Shown here piece after piece: positions 36,591-48,606 of a stretch of DNA of 64,000 nt. This DNA is from Mercurialis annua (Eukaryota > Streptophyta > Magnoliopsida > Malpighiales > Euphorbiaceae). The position numbers were made by a program, and so were the translations under genes. The number at the start of each line of letters is the position of its first letter. Position 1 is the stretch's first letter. The stretch is taken from the NCBI RefSeq assembly GCF_937616625.2, contig NC_065570.1, forward strand, positions 49,095,665 to 49,159,664, given 5' to 3'. Under the pieces are notes generated by a model. That model was given only the letters and a program-made list of their open reading frames with translations. It had not been told where the DNA came from and searched no databases.

Positions 36591-38100
36591 GTGCAGATTA
36601 TTATTTAATGGGGGCACTAATTGCAGGTGACACTTTTGTCTGAAAAAAGAAAGAAAACTAATTGTGATTACTAGACAATGAAGGCTTGTAACTTCTGTCT
36701 TTTATTATTCTTTTAAATGATGTTTTAGTGTGTGAAAGGTAGTTTATAACTAGCAAAAACATTGTGGCTTAACAGTTGTGCATCATGTAGCACACTTTGC
36801 TCCCTTTTTAGTAGAAAATTATTCGTGTGGTATTTTCTCAAATTTTGCGTTTGTGATGCATGTTCCTTCATCTTCTTTGCTTGAAGTATCGTGCTAGAGA
36901 CATCAGTAGTTTCTTATGTAAAAACACAATTACAAAAGGCTTTTAACTAGAGTGTATATTGAAAATAGATCTATGTATAAGAGTTGGGATTATATTAACA
37001 GAAAGCAATTCCCACGTCTGTCCAAAAAGCCATCTCATTATGCAATTTGCTAAGTCAGCCATGCTAGTTTCTATTCCATAATATGCCAAAGGCCAATGCT
37101 CTTTACATATTCAAGATTGCTGGCATTAGCATAATAAGCGGAAGAGCAAATGGCAAACAGGTTTAAACTTTAAATCCAACTCTATCCCTGCCATTATTCT
37201 TTAATGAAGAGACTGCAGGTTTGACACATATAGAGAGAACTTCTGTTCAGAGCTTGATCAAGACTTTGCAATGCCCTTGTGACCCTATTGACACGGTTAA
37301 GATCACCACGAACATGTTATTTAGTTAATCGTGTTAATTTTTTTAACAATAACACAACTAACATGACATGATCCTTATCTTAGAATTTAAACTGGACAAC
37401 ACTAATTTTACGAGGGTCTATCTTGCCCTTTCCCTTCTTCTTTTGTGCCTTTGCTGCTAGTTTTTGCGAGGAATAATCATACAACGCAATAGTTGTGCCA
37501 TGTTATTCATGCAACAAATTTTAGATAAAAATAAAAAATTCATGCAACAAACTAGTGAAGCGTTTGCCATGTTGGAATATTTAATGATAAAAAAAATAAT
37601 TGATATCACAAATGCTCATTGATTTGTTGTAAAAATGACGTGACACAACCTGATATAAACACTCTTTTGAAGACAAGTACATTGGTCGGTTCGGTCACCG
37701 AACCGCCAAGCCGAATTTATCCAATTCTTCATATCTGTAACCGTAATTGAATTACAAATAACAGAATAAACCAAATCAAAATAATTATTTTGTTAGATTG
37801 GTTATTTTGATTTGCCGAATGACATAATTTTTTATTAATAATAGTTAAAAAAATTAAATTTAATTGAATTAAAGTTTAATTATAAACAATTTAAAAGGTA
37901 ATCTAAGCTCTAAAATAATTATAAAAATATTTTTTTAAATTACAAAAATAACATCATATTCCCCTAATTTTGCTTGTTCCATTAGTTCAGAAAGTTTCTA
38001 TAGCAGGAGATAGTAATTGTAAATACACAGAAAACAATTACAAAACCTTCACATTCTGCATTATCATATGTTGATCATTTGACCCATCTAATTCTATTCA
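36591..38100. other. Spacer between RabE and PPR genes
   Basis: Holds the rest of copy A and then AT-rich sequence with a GGTTCGGTCACCGAACC motif at 37689-37705. No gene. Confidence 0.5.
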
Positions 38101-40206
38101 ATGCTCAGATTGCCGTTAAAGCCTTATAGGCTACTACTTTCCAAGCCATGCCACTCATCTTCCACTCCTCAAGAACCAGTTAAGCTCTTAAAATTGTCAG
38201 CTGATACTAAGAACCTTAAAAATGGTAAAATAATCCATGCCCATTTAATCATAACCAACAAAACCACAGAAAACAACATCACTGAAATAAATTCTTTGGT
38301 GAATTTGTATGCAAAATGTGATGAAATTTTGATTGCCCGCCAATTATTCGATAAAATGCCGCACAGAAATGTGGTTTCTTGGAGTTCTTTAATGGCCGGA
38401 TACTTGCATAATGGGGGTTCACTGGAAGTAATTAGATTGTTTAAAGATATGATTTCTCAGAACAATGTAGCCCTGAATGAGTACATTTTTGCTACTGTGC
38501 TCGCTTCGTGCTCGGACAGTGGAAGAGTTGAAGAGGGTGTGCAGTGTCATTGTTTTGCTTTGAAGTCTGGATTGGTACTTCATCAGTATGTTAACAATGC
38601 TCTAATACACATGTATTCAAAGTGTTTGAGTGTGAAAGAAGCTGTCTGTATTTGTGATTCAATGCCTACAACTGATATCTTTGCCTATAACTCTATTTTG
38701 ACTGGGCTTGTCGAAAACGGGCATGTGATAGAAGGCGTAAAGGTTTTGACGAAGATGGCGGCTGAGAATGTTAAGTGGGATGTTGTTACGTATGTAAATG
38801 TTTTCGGGCTTTGTGGTTCCGTTAAATATTTACCATTAGGTTTGCAAGTTCATGGTAAGATGTTGATGTCTAATGTAAAGTGTGATGCTTATGTTAACAG
38901 TTCGATAATTAACATGTATGGGAGATGTGGAGATGCTAAGAATGCTAGAAAAGTTTTCCATAGATTGCAAAATCGAAGTGTGGTGTTGTGGACGGCAATG
39001 ATAAGTGCGTATTTTCAGAATGGTTGCTTAGAGGAAGCTTTGAGTTTATTTGCAAAAATGAAACTTGAAGATGTGATACCCAATGAAATAACTTTTGCTG
39101 TCTTACTGGATGCGAGTGCAGGGTTGTCTGCTCTAAGGCTTGGGCGTTTGCTACATGCATCTGTTGAGAAGTCAGGTTTTACGGATCATGTTATCGTTGG
39201 AAATGCTTTAACCAAAATGTATGCTAAGGGTGGCATCATTGAATCAGCAGATAAAATATTTGAAAAAATGAGATATCGAGATGTCATTTCCTGGAATGTA
39301 ATGATATGTGGATATTCACATCATGGATTTGCTAACGATGCCCTCCATGTTTTTAAAGAAATGTTAGCTGCACAAGAGATTCCCAACTATGTAACTTTCG
39401 TGGGCGTTCTCTCTGCGTGCAGTCATCTCGGGATGGTGCAAGAAGGTTTATACTATTTGAACTGCATAATGAAACAGATTGGTATTGAACCTGGATTGGA
39501 GCACTATACATGTATCATCAGTCTTCTAAGCAAGGCTGGACGATTGGAAGATGCTTTGAACTTTATGAGCTCTATACCTGTAAAATTGGATGTTGTTGCC
39601 TGGCGTACTCTTCTTAATGCTTGCCATGTCCATCAGAACCACGATTTAGGAAAACATGTTGCAGAACAGATCCTACAGATGGACTTTAATGATGCAGGAA
39701 CTTATACGCTGTTGTCTAATATGTATGCCAAGGCAAAGAAGTGGGATGGAGTTGTCGAGATGCGAAAGTTAATGAGGGAAAAAAACATTAAAAAAGAACC
39801 TGGTGTGAGTTGGATAGAGATAAGAAACGCCACTCATGTTTTTATTTCAGAAGACATTAAGCATCCAGAGTATAGTCAGATTTATGAGAAAATAAAGGAA
39901 CTACTGGCTATGATAAAGCCATTGGGATATGCTCCAAATATTAGTTGGGTAGTGCATGATGTGGAGGATGAACAAAAGGAAGATTATCTAAGTTTTCACA
40001 GTGAGAAGCTAGCCGTGGCATATGGTCTAATGAGAATGCCTTTAGGATCGCCCATCATTGTAATCAAGAACCTTAGGATTTGCGAAGATTGCCATATGGC
40101 AGTGAAATTAATTTCAAAGGTTACAAACAGGAAGATCACCGTCAGAGATGCTAACCGCTTCCATCATTTTCAAAATGGATTGTGTTCTTGTGCTGATTAT
40201 TGGTGA
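38101..40206 (+). CDS. DYW-type pentatricopeptide repeat protein, 701 aa
   Basis: Intronless, as usual for the family. N-terminus MLRLPLKPYRLLLSKPCHSS looks like an organelle transit peptide. PLS-type PPR repeats run from about residue 40 to 520 (NVVSWSSLMAGYL, NNALIHMYSKC, VVLWTAMISAYFQNG, DVISWNVMICGYSHHG). E and E+ regions follow (VVAWRTLLNACHVH, KKEPGVSWIEI). The C-terminal DYW domain has the cytidine-deaminase-like signature HSE (633-635), CEDCH (661-665), CSC (695-697) and terminal DYW. Such proteins specify and carry out C-to-U RNA editing in mitochondria or plastids. From memory the whole protein resembles Arabidopsis At5g39680 (EMB2744); its editing site is not deducible here. Confidence 0.95.
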   Translation: MLRLPLKPYRLLLSKPCHSSSTPQEPVKLLKLSADTKNLKNGKIIHAHLIITNKTTENNITEINSLVNLYAKCDEILIARQLFDKMPHRNVVSWSSLMAGYLHNGGSLEVIRLFKDMISQNNVALNEYIFATVLASCSDSGRVEEGVQCHCFALKSGLVLHQYVNNALIHMYSKCLSVKEAVCICDSMPTTDIFAYNSILTGLVENGHVIEGVKVLTKMAAENVKWDVVTYVNVFGLCGSVKYLPLGLQVHGKMLMSNVKCDAYVNSSIINMYGRCGDAKNARKVFHRLQNRSVVLWTAMISAYFQNGCLEEALSLFAKMKLEDVIPNEITFAVLLDASAGLSALRLGRLLHASVEKSGFTDHVIVGNALTKMYAKGGIIESADKIFEKMRYRDVISWNVMICGYSHHGFANDALHVFKEMLAAQEIPNYVTFVGVLSACSHLGMVQEGLYYLNCIMKQIGIEPGLEHYTCIISLLSKAGRLEDALNFMSSIPVKLDVVAWRTLLNACHVHQNHDLGKHVAEQILQMDFNDAGTYTLLSNMYAKAKKWDGVVEMRKLMREKNIKKEPGVSWIEIRNATHVFISEDIKHPEYSQIYEKIKELLAMIKPLGYAPNISWVVHDVEDEQKEDYLSFHSEKLAVAYGLMRMPLGSPIIVIKNLRICEDCHMAVKLISKVTNRKITVRDANRFHHFQNGLCSCADYW

Positions 40207-40810
40207 TACTTTGATGTACGATTTACTGTATAAAGATTGATTGGATGTTTAAACACCTACTGGTTACGAAAACCATGTTAGGCTCCATGCGACCCAGAGA
40301 AATTCTAGCTTGTTGGAGTTCCTCAATATATTGTAAGTTGTTCACCATATCTGTTAACAATAGAACAACCCAGATCATTTCTTGCTTGTTCGAGATTCAG
40401 TTCTGTTGTTATTAGGTTCCATGACAACCCAGAGAATTTACTTATTGGCAGTTCTATTGTTGACAGATGTTGCAGTTAGAGGAATTTTTTGACTAAACAA
40501 TGAAATTGAAGTTTTATATCTTTCAGAATAATGATTAGAGGATTAAGATAGCTGTTATAAAGCACTTCTAAACTTGAATAGCTTACGGTTAAAATTGAGA
40601 TTGATACTTAACATGATTTAAGGTGTTGGAGGAAAAAAAGAATTGAGGAGTTCTTTTATTTTATATTGTACTTGTGACATACCATTTTTTTTCATCAATT
40701 TTCTTGCTACTTCGGATGCTTTTTTGAATGCTTCCCTATATGATTGTAACGATGTAATTCGTATTTAGGAGGTTGATCTTTACTTCTGATTTGCTCCTGC
40801 AAGTTCAGAA
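40207..40810. other. PPR gene 3' flank
   Basis: AT-rich; a CCATG(C)GACCCAGAGAA word occurs twice (40285-40303, 40418-40436). No gene seen. Confidence 0.4.
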
Positions 40811-41583
40811 AGATTAGAAGGCTACAAAGCAATCACAATTCCATATGAGGAAGAAAAGGAAAATCAAAGATCCCTGTATGCCCAACTCGAGGCAATGGCT
40901 GACATGAAATTCACATACGTTGCTACCTGTCAAAATTATGGAAACCAGAAGCAGTATGGAGATCGTCATGCAACAGATAATCTTAATTTGACGGTTAAGT
41001 ATGTTCTGCTTCTGATAATATCACTCGGCGAGTTTGCTTTGTTAATTGCATTAATCCTGCTAACTTTTCTACAGCAATCTCTCGCTTCATGTTTCATATT
41101 ATTGACATGGTTGAAGAACGAGAAGGTGGAAAAGTTCAGAAGATTTACTACTTTGTTTTGGTCAAAGCTTCTGATAATCTCGATCAGGTGATTATTTTTA
41201 AAATTATGAACATCGTCGCATGCTTACCAACTAATCAAATTTGCTAACCATTCTTTCATCTTCGTCAAGGGAAATACATCGTATAGACTTGCCAGGATCA
41301 GCAAAAATCGGTGAAGGAAAACCTGAAAATCAGAACCATGCCATCATTTTTACTCATGGAGAAGCTCTTCAAGGCATTGATATGAATCAGGTAAAGCATG
41401 AGATGGGTTCATTAAGATTATGCGATATCCTCTAGGCCGATCCTGATGCCTATAGATTGTTGTAGGATAATTACTTAGAAGAAGCATTCAAAATGAGAAA
41501 CCTTTCTGAAAGAGTTTCATGATGATCATAGGGTGCGTCCTCCTACAATTCTAGGAGTTCGTGAACATACCTTCACTGAAAGG
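40811..41583 (+). pseudogene. Callose synthase (GSL, CALS9/10-like) fragment
   Basis: Four exon-like pieces with intron remnants. The first reads RLEGYKAITIP...AQLEAMADMKFTYVATCQNYGNQK. The second reads VEEREGGKVQKIYYFVLVKASDNLDQ. The third reads EIHRIDLPGSAKIGEGKPENQNHAIIFTHGEALQ. The fourth is DNYLEEAFKMRNL then, after a frameshift at about 41510, GVRPPTILGVREHTFTE. These are consecutive parts of the glucan synthase catalytic region. Full callose synthases have about 1900 residues and many exons, so this is a small genomic copy. The intact parent is not in the window. Introns are kept, so it is a DNA-level copy and not a retrocopy. Confidence 0.85.
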
Positions 41584-42114
41584 TATGTTTTCAGTTTTTG
41601 TTTTGAACCATTGGCTGTTGTTCTTGCATTGAAGTTCCATATTTTATACAACTTTGTATTTAAAATTTTAAACATGCAGTGTCTTTATTTTAGCTTGTTT
41701 CATGTCAAATCAATAAACGAGCTTTGTCACCATTGATCTTATGGCAAGACTATTGAAGTATGTTTCTCTCTTTCAGTTTAGTTCTTTTATGATAACCTGC
41801 TAAAGACAAATTTATGTTACATTGAAGAAAGTATCGACTTGCTAAGCGTTGTCTTCATATTGAAAATTTGAGGTAAGGATAGGAGCACAAACACCTAATT
41901 TGATTCTTCATGGCGTATTGTCTGGATCGACTTTTGCTGTTTTTCTTTATTAATGACATGGCCATTACCATGTGCATAGTTTGGCATCACTGACAAATAA
42001 GGTGGTTAGTTGGGAAATCACATTCATCATTTGTATACTATATGCACTCTGCATTTGTGCACCTCTTTGGTATCATGTAGTGTCCTTACTGAGATGGCTT
42101 GTCATTGTTCTCAG

Positions 42115-42965
42115 ACATCAGAAATTGGATCTGCAACATTGAACAGCATGCTTCTGATAATGTAAACAAGATTCTGGTGGGGAACAAGGCTGACATGGAC
42201 GAAAGCAAATGGGTATTCTTGTATTTCAGCATTGTTATTTTATTGGCTTATACTTGCCATTTTCTTATTGGTTACTCACAATTTTCATTTGCTATTGTTG
42301 CTGGTTTATCTACTCGTGAATAATTTTGTGTGTCGGAGATCAAATTAGCTTGTTCTATTTAAGTCTATAGCCGGACACTATTAAGCTCTCTCTTTTTCTT
42401 TCATTTGGCAATGTTGGTTCATCCGCAGGTTCAGCTCGTAAATTAAAATTTCTCTAGAGAACAAATTCACTTGTCAGTCAAGTTTATAGCGGCAAGCTGT
42501 TGAGGGCTCTCTCTCAGATTATCTTAACCTCGTGTTTCTCATTTATCGCCATTGTTTTTCTTAGGTGGTGCCGACATCCAAGGGCCGAGCACTTGCTAAT
42601 GAATATGGAGTCAAGTTTTCCGAAACTGTAAGTAGGATATCCAGATGTTGAAGCTAATTGCACACATTTCCGTATTCATGTATAGCCTTTTCATTACAGA
42701 GTGCAAAGACAAATGTCAATGTCGAGCAAGTTTCCTTTTCAAAAGCGAGGGATATAAATCAAAGGCTTGCTGATACAGTCTCGGAGAGTTCGGTAATTGA
42801 AACTGTTTTACAGCAAATTGAAGAAGAGGAAAGAAAAACAAAAATCTAACTCTTGAGAATTTTTGTTATGTGATGTTTCAGCCTACAACATTTAAGATCA
42901 ATCAACCCGACCAGGCTGGTGGGGCCGGTCAAGCTGCGCAAAAATCAGCATGCTGTGAATTTTAA
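42115..42965 (+). pseudogene. RabE GTPase 3'-half copy (exons 5-8 only)
   Basis: Exons 42115-42212, 42565-42627, 42700-42792 and 42882-42965 correspond one to one to RabE exons 5-8 and have the same lengths and splice sites. They encode [16 protein letters not shown]...[52 protein letters not shown] and a tail ending SACCEF. No frame is broken, but exons 1-4 with the P-loop and switch regions are absent and there is no start. Changes such as FFET to FSET and IARD to KARD suggest loss of constraint. It could still be transcribed as part of a chimera. Confidence 0.85.
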
Positions 42966-43811
42966 GTGCAGAATATTATTTAGTGAGGGCATTAATTGCA
43001 GGTGACACCTTGTCTGAAAAAAACAAAGAAAACTAATTGTGATTACTAGACAATGAAGGCTTGAAACTTTTCGTTTTTATTATTCTTTTAAATGATTTTA
43101 GTGTGTTTATAACTAGCAAAAACATTGTGGCTTAACAGTTGTGCATCATGTAGCACACTTTGTGCGTGGTATTTTCTGAGACTTTGCGTGTCTTCTTCGC
43201 TCTAAGCAGCTTCTTCGCAATGTAAACACACAACTACAAATGGCTTTTAATTAGAGCTTTTATTAAAAAAAGCACCACGTATCAGAGTCGAGGATCTAAC
43301 ACTTTTCACGGCGATGACAAAAATATGGAAGTATGTTCGTTTACAGCAACTGGTTTCTGAATTCAGGCGATGTTCATCTCTAAAGCATCATCACCTCAGT
43401 TCAATTGCAGAATGTGCAGCATCATGATCAAACCGAGTGTGATTCAAACGTGACACTGTACTATAAATTGAGCTATAAGTAGACAGAAAAAATAAACATC
43501 TTCCAAGACATTCTAATACAACAATTTTGCAGAAAATTTAAACATTGGAATCACAACTCCAGCAAAACTATTTACATTACCATATAGATATGATTTGCTG
43601 TTCCTGGTGGGTTTCCTTTTATCAGGTTGTGCATAAGCATAACAATATAGCCAAACACCCGCCAGAATCAGAAAACTAGATTGTACATGAAACTACATTA
43701 TATTAACAGGAAGCAATTCCCACCAGTCTGTCCAAAAAGCTACATCATTGTGCAATTTGCTAAGTTATCCATACTAGTTTCTATTCCTTAATATGTTTTG
43801 GCCAATGCTCT

Positions 43812-46800
43812 TTACATATTCAATTCTTCCTTCCCATATATGCGCTGAAGTTCACGAGTTGCTGCTTGAAATGATTCTGAGAAAGAAAAGAGAAAAAACA
43901 GATGAGTTGTCAAGACTTATTGCTGGTATTATCATAATAAGCAGAAGAGCCAATGGCAAAAAGGTTTAAACTTTAAATACAACTCTATTCCCTGGCATTA
44001 TTCTTGGCCTTGTAAAACTTTAATGAAGAGATAACGAATTGAAGGTTTGACACATATAGAGAGAACTTTCTGTTTAGAGGCTCAATTGCGATGCCATTGT
44101 GACCAACCCTGTTGACACAATTAAGATCAACACAAACATGGCCCACTTAATAATCGTGTTAAAGTTTTCAACTATCCTTAGCTTAAAATTTTCAACTACT
44201 CCCTCCGTCCCAATAGAGTTGTCCACTTTGCCTTTATCACACAGTTTAAGAAAAGTAATTATTGTTTATAGGTTTTGTAAAATTTACCTTACTTTTCTTG
44301 TCATACCCCTATTTAATATGGGGTCCACTTGCAATTTACTTTCAATTTACTCATTAGTGGATTTTTAATAGGGGTAATATAGAACAATTGAGTGTAAAAG
44401 TTAATTATTTTTTGAAAGTGGACAAGAGTTTTGGGACAAATTTTTTTCTCAAAGTGGACAACTCTATTGGGACGGAGGGAGTATAATACAACACGATCCT
44501 TAGCTTAAAATTTCAACTATAATACAACACGATCCTTAGCTTAAAATTTCAACTATAATACAACACAAGTTTATATGATTTTAACCTCAAGTTTATCAAT
44601 TCATATTGAAAAAGAAGTTTCGAATTATAAAGTTTCAATATACTTAATTTTTTTTACATATCAATATAATTAAATCTAATTTATTTTTTAAAAAATTATA
44701 ACCCTTTATTTCTATATATTACCAGTAATATAATTTATAAATTTGTCAGGCGTGTTTGCGAGTCAACCCCTCACACGATTTATTTATTTCGTGTCATAAA
44801 CGGGTTGACATGAATAAAAACGGGTTGACATGAATCTGGACACGGATTCACCAATATTACATGTTTGGCGAATCTGTATCATACCCATTTTGACAGCCTA
44901 AGTTGTACATGTGAGCTTGCTCATACAACAATGTCTGCTAAAATGATAAAGAATATGCCACAAATAAGTTTACCTTTCCATGTGCGAAATGATTTCTGAT
45001 TTATTGGGGCACCAAAAACAGTTTGAATTACATCAAACAGCATGCTTTCAGGAGTGTTTCGCAATTCTTGTACAATCTGATATATGGTCTTTCCATTCTC
45101 GAAGTATATATGATTGTTGGGATGCTTTGTTTTGCAACCAGCATGGCGTTCAAACTCATATGCATTAAGAGCCTTACATGCAAACCATGAAACATATCAG
45201 ATCGATCTCAAGTGTTGGGAGAAATTAGAAGTCAGCAAGTGACTCACCTTGGAATAGTTACATGATTGACAACTACAAAGATAGCCAGAACCTTTTATAA
45301 CGCCACGGAGCTCCTAGTAACAAGCAACATAATAGCGTCACTGCAGAACAAATTCAATAAACCAAATGACCAGTAAATGAGGTGTAAAGAGAAGTTACCT
45401 CACGTGAAAGGGCAACGTACTTTACAGGGACACCATCCAGCATACCAGTTGAAATTAAACTTCTGACATTTGAAGGAAAGCTGTTTGGAGCTTCTTTTCG
45501 CCCACTTTTGAGCTCAGGTTTGTTCTTCAATCCAGATTCGGGTTTTGACTTGGCTACCCTGGTGTTACTTCCAGCTGAATTGGCAGTTGATACATCAAAC
45601 TCTCTATCATGAACTGCTTCTGGGTTTTGAACTAATGGTTGACTGTAGGATTGATCATAGCCACTCATGGGCCTGCCAACAGGTATAATATCATGTACAT
45701 CATGAAATCCGCCAAAAGATATCATATTAGCTTCTTCCTTCCCATAGGTGTCACTTATTGGAACAGAACCGTCATCTTCCTTGACGTATGTGGTACATGG
45801 AGATACAACATGATGATCTTGGTTGTAAGTGTGACCCATTAATGTGACATTGTCATTCTCCTTATCATAAGCCTGCCCCATTGATATAAAACTACTTTCA
45901 TTTTCCCTATTGAAGGCTTGTTCTGTAGGGATGTCACCATTATTTTCATTAATATAGCTGTGTCCGTTCAGATCATGAATACTGTTGTCTCCATCCTTCA
46001 CCTGATTAACTTTCACCTTTCTAAAACCACTATAGCTAAGACAGGCTTCTGGATCTTCCATATTGTGAGATATAGACAAGTTAACAGATGCATTTGAGTC
46101 ATGAGTTTCATCACATGTCGTTCTTTCAATATAATTGACAGAACTAGCTGTATCAGGTCCAAATAAGTGCTGAATAAATTGGTTCGGTACTGAGTGATAA
46201 CTGGAAGGACTATTCCAAGAATGACCAGTTGCGTTGGAAATCTCTGAAGTTGAAGAAGTGTTTGGACTTTGAAGTGCTTGTTTCTTGTTCGGAAATAACT
46301 CAGGTTGAGCTGCATCTATAAACCATTGATGTGACCTTTTGTGTTCAATTCTTGAAGTATTATCAAATCGAGGATCAGCATCAGTACCCTTTGCCATCCA
46401 AAAACCCTTGTTCTGAAAAGACTGGCAAAAACTTATATCAGAAGTTGCTTCCAACACAAGCTAGCACGCATGTACAGAGACACAACACAAGTGCAACTTC
46501 ATAAGAAAAAGAAAAAGGAAATTGTAAACTTCCTCCATGTTTAATCCTTATAATCCAAAACAAATTATTCCAGGACATAACGAGAATAAGGAGCAATATA
46601 TGTGCATTACCAAATTACTCATATGAATAACACAAACGATCATCTTAAAACAATTTTGACAACAAAGTCACAGTCCCAAGTATGCAGGGCGGAACTATCC
46701 CAAGGCTAGCATAGGCTCGAGCCCCGGCTGGGACCAATTTTTTTTATTAAAAATAGAGATAACTTTTTTTAAAACGGGGGTAAATTTGTAATAGATTCAG

Positions 46801-47007
46801 GGCTAAATGGAGGTTAAGCCCAAGAAATTAAGCCTGGACTGAAAAAAAAAATCCTAGTTCCGCCACTGTCCGCAAGCCTCTTCAATAAAAAGATTGAAGC
46901 ATTAATTTTTGAACAATAATAAAAATGCAATTATTCTCAAAATACATGCTTTAAGACTACAAATTTGAAGACTACCCAAACATTTAGAACAGTTAGCAAC
47001 TCACCAT
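43812..47007 (-). CDS. Protein with Tify-domain-binding-like (TDBD) C-terminal domain, ~448 aa
   Basis: Minus-strand coding exons: 47005-47007 (ATG just before a GTGAGT donor), 45399-46412, 45248-45313, 44974-45172, 43812-43876. All later junctions are phase-consistent. The large exon begins NKGFWMAKG and is Ser/Asn-rich and probably disordered, with repeated Y.KE(N/D)/Y.(Q/N)(D/E) units. The conserved end runs from SNVRSLISTGMLDGVPVKYV (315-334) through ELRGVIKGSGYLC, a CSCQSC cysteine cluster and FERHAGCKTKHPNNHIYFENG. It ends QAATRELQRIYGKEELNM. This is the TDBD/Jas-like module of nuclear plant proteins; its role is not known to me. The single-codon first exon is the least certain part: its leader holds two tiny upstream ORFs, and a 5' UTR intron seems to end at 47067. 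Confidence 0.8.
44199..44481. mobile_element. Stowaway MITE
   Basis: Ends CTCCCTCCGTCCCAATAGAGTTGTCCAC / GTGGACAACTCTATTGGGACGGAGGGAG with TA on both sides (44197-44198, 44482-44483). 283 bp, downstream of the TDBD-like gene, inside copy B of the duplication. Confidence 0.9.
46685..46868. mobile_element. hAT-like MITE in first intron of TDBD-like gene
   Basis: Ends CAGGGCGGAACTA / TAGTTCCGCCACTG, close to the CAGTGGCGGA type of hAT termini. Imperfect flanking TCCCAAG / TCCGCAAG may be an 8-bp target duplication. It lies between exons 1 and 2. Confidence 0.45.
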
Positions 47008-48074
47008 GTGTATTACTATTTTTATTTTCTTATGTCATTCATTCATTTGGGAATCTTGAAAACCACCTGCAAGTATGAGATTAAAATTTAAATTAGAAAA
47101 AACAATTTAGAAAAATTATGCAAATGAAAATAATCAAAATTTACTATAAATGCCTAAACTACGGTAAGTATAAAATATAAAGCAGCTTCAAATTTAGCAA
47201 AATGAATTAGTTCATTAAGCAGAACATTTAACCCTAAAGCCTAAAAAAGGAGGTTTTAGCTTTACCTTTTCACGATGATCACCGAAAATTTGATAAATAA
47301 GTGGTTTCCGGTGGTGGAGTTAATTTTTCAGGCGAGGCGAGGCGGCTACGGTGGCGGCGAAAATTGGGAAATTAATGAATTAAAAAAAATGAAAGAGGGG
47401 TGATTTGGTGTGGGAGGAGCACCTGAAGTTTTCTTCGTAAAAATCTAATTTGAATGGGACCAAATGAAAGGTGCTGGATATCAGAATTCACGGTTACGTT
47501 AATCGGGACCGCACACGTATTTTATTAGATCACATAATAACCATACTTTGACGTAGGCATTTTTTTAGGACTATTATTGTTTTATGGATAAAATTATAAG
47601 GACTTAAGTGGAAAGTTAGCCCCTCAACTTGCAAGTGGTGGTTAATTAGCACCTTTTAACTTTATAGTCAATTTAGTCATATATTTAGTTCTTTTTTGTT
47701 TTTCAATTTGCCCCATCTAACAATAACAATTATTAACGGAGGTGAATTGTAAAAAAAAAAAAAACTGGTGGATATAATTGTAAAAATGAAAAAAATTGAT
47801 CGTAATTAATAAAAAATGCAAAGTTTGACTTTAAAAAATGATAAAAATATAAAATTTTCAAGTTGAAAAGGATTTATCGGTTTGATTCTTTTTTTTATAT
47901 ATATATACTTTAATTTAATTGATTTTTTCTTTTATATCCTAAAGCTTGGCATCAACAAAGAAAGGATGACGGGTGAGACAGATTGATTAAGCAACATTCT
48001 AGAATATGTCGTTTGAATGAAAATAGTGAAAGATTTAATTCAGGCTGCCTCATCATTTCTGCTTTATCATCAAA
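47008..48074. other. Leader, promoter and spacer of TDBD-like gene
   Basis: A 5' UTR exon (47005-47066) and a further donor-like CGTGAAAAG|GTAAAG near 47265 on the minus strand suggest a spliced leader starting at about 47.4 kb. The rest is AT-rich with no gene. Confidence 0.4.
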
Positions 48075-48149
48075 ATGAAGTGGAACGTTTCTTTAGCTAG
48101 AATCTCATGTAATTTTCTGCAATATATCGTTAGACTAAAGCCATGTGCC

Positions 48150-48263
48150 CAACCGGAAGCGGATTACTGGCCACTGATTACAGATGTGGTGCAGTCCCGC
48201 TCGTCAAGAACCTCTTCAACTTCCTCCACATTCCCAACTCATAAAGTCAGTCCCGAATCTTAA
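48150..48263 (+). pseudogene. Coding-like fragment, unrecognised
   Basis: The frame ending at 48263 reads PEADYWPLITDVVQSRSS then RTSSTSSTFPTHKVSPES and stop. Its codon use and composition look like a protein C-terminus and differ from the AT-rich surroundings. Neither the parent gene nor the family is recognised; it may be chance. Confidence 0.25.
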
Positions 48264-48606
48264 AAGAGAGTTTGCAGATTATAATAATGTACAGCTCTGT
48301 GATGCTTCATTCTGCATCAGCAAACTGCTGAATAAAAACAAATAATCAACAAGAAGCATTTTGGAATGAATCTTCCTGATAAAGTAAAATTTGCCCCCTA
48401 AGATCGAGAGGTCCTGGATTTGAGTCACCTTGGGGGTAGGAGTGAAATCCTTTAATCCTCATAGAATAGGGAAGAAGAAAAAAAATACACAGTAAGAAAT
48501 TTTACTGCAGTAATGCTACGACTATCTTCCTCGACTATCTTCCCTATAATACTGAATATCTGGAACATCTTCTGCAACTGAAGTAATAGATATTAAAAAA
48601 TGAGAA

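Larger units (their letters stand above)
41890..44545 (+). repeat. Duplicated block, copy B (RabE 3' half, flank, TDBD gene tail)
   Basis: Diverged copy of 35500-37390. It keeps the last exon of the TDBD-like gene intact and contains a later Stowaway MITE (44199-44481). The word AATACAACACGATCCTTAGC is duplicated in tandem near 44484-44540. Confidence 0.8.

Noticed and set aside
46013..46315. 100-codon frame on the minus strand inside the TDBD-like gene
   Set aside because: Shadow of the 45399-46412 exon in another frame.
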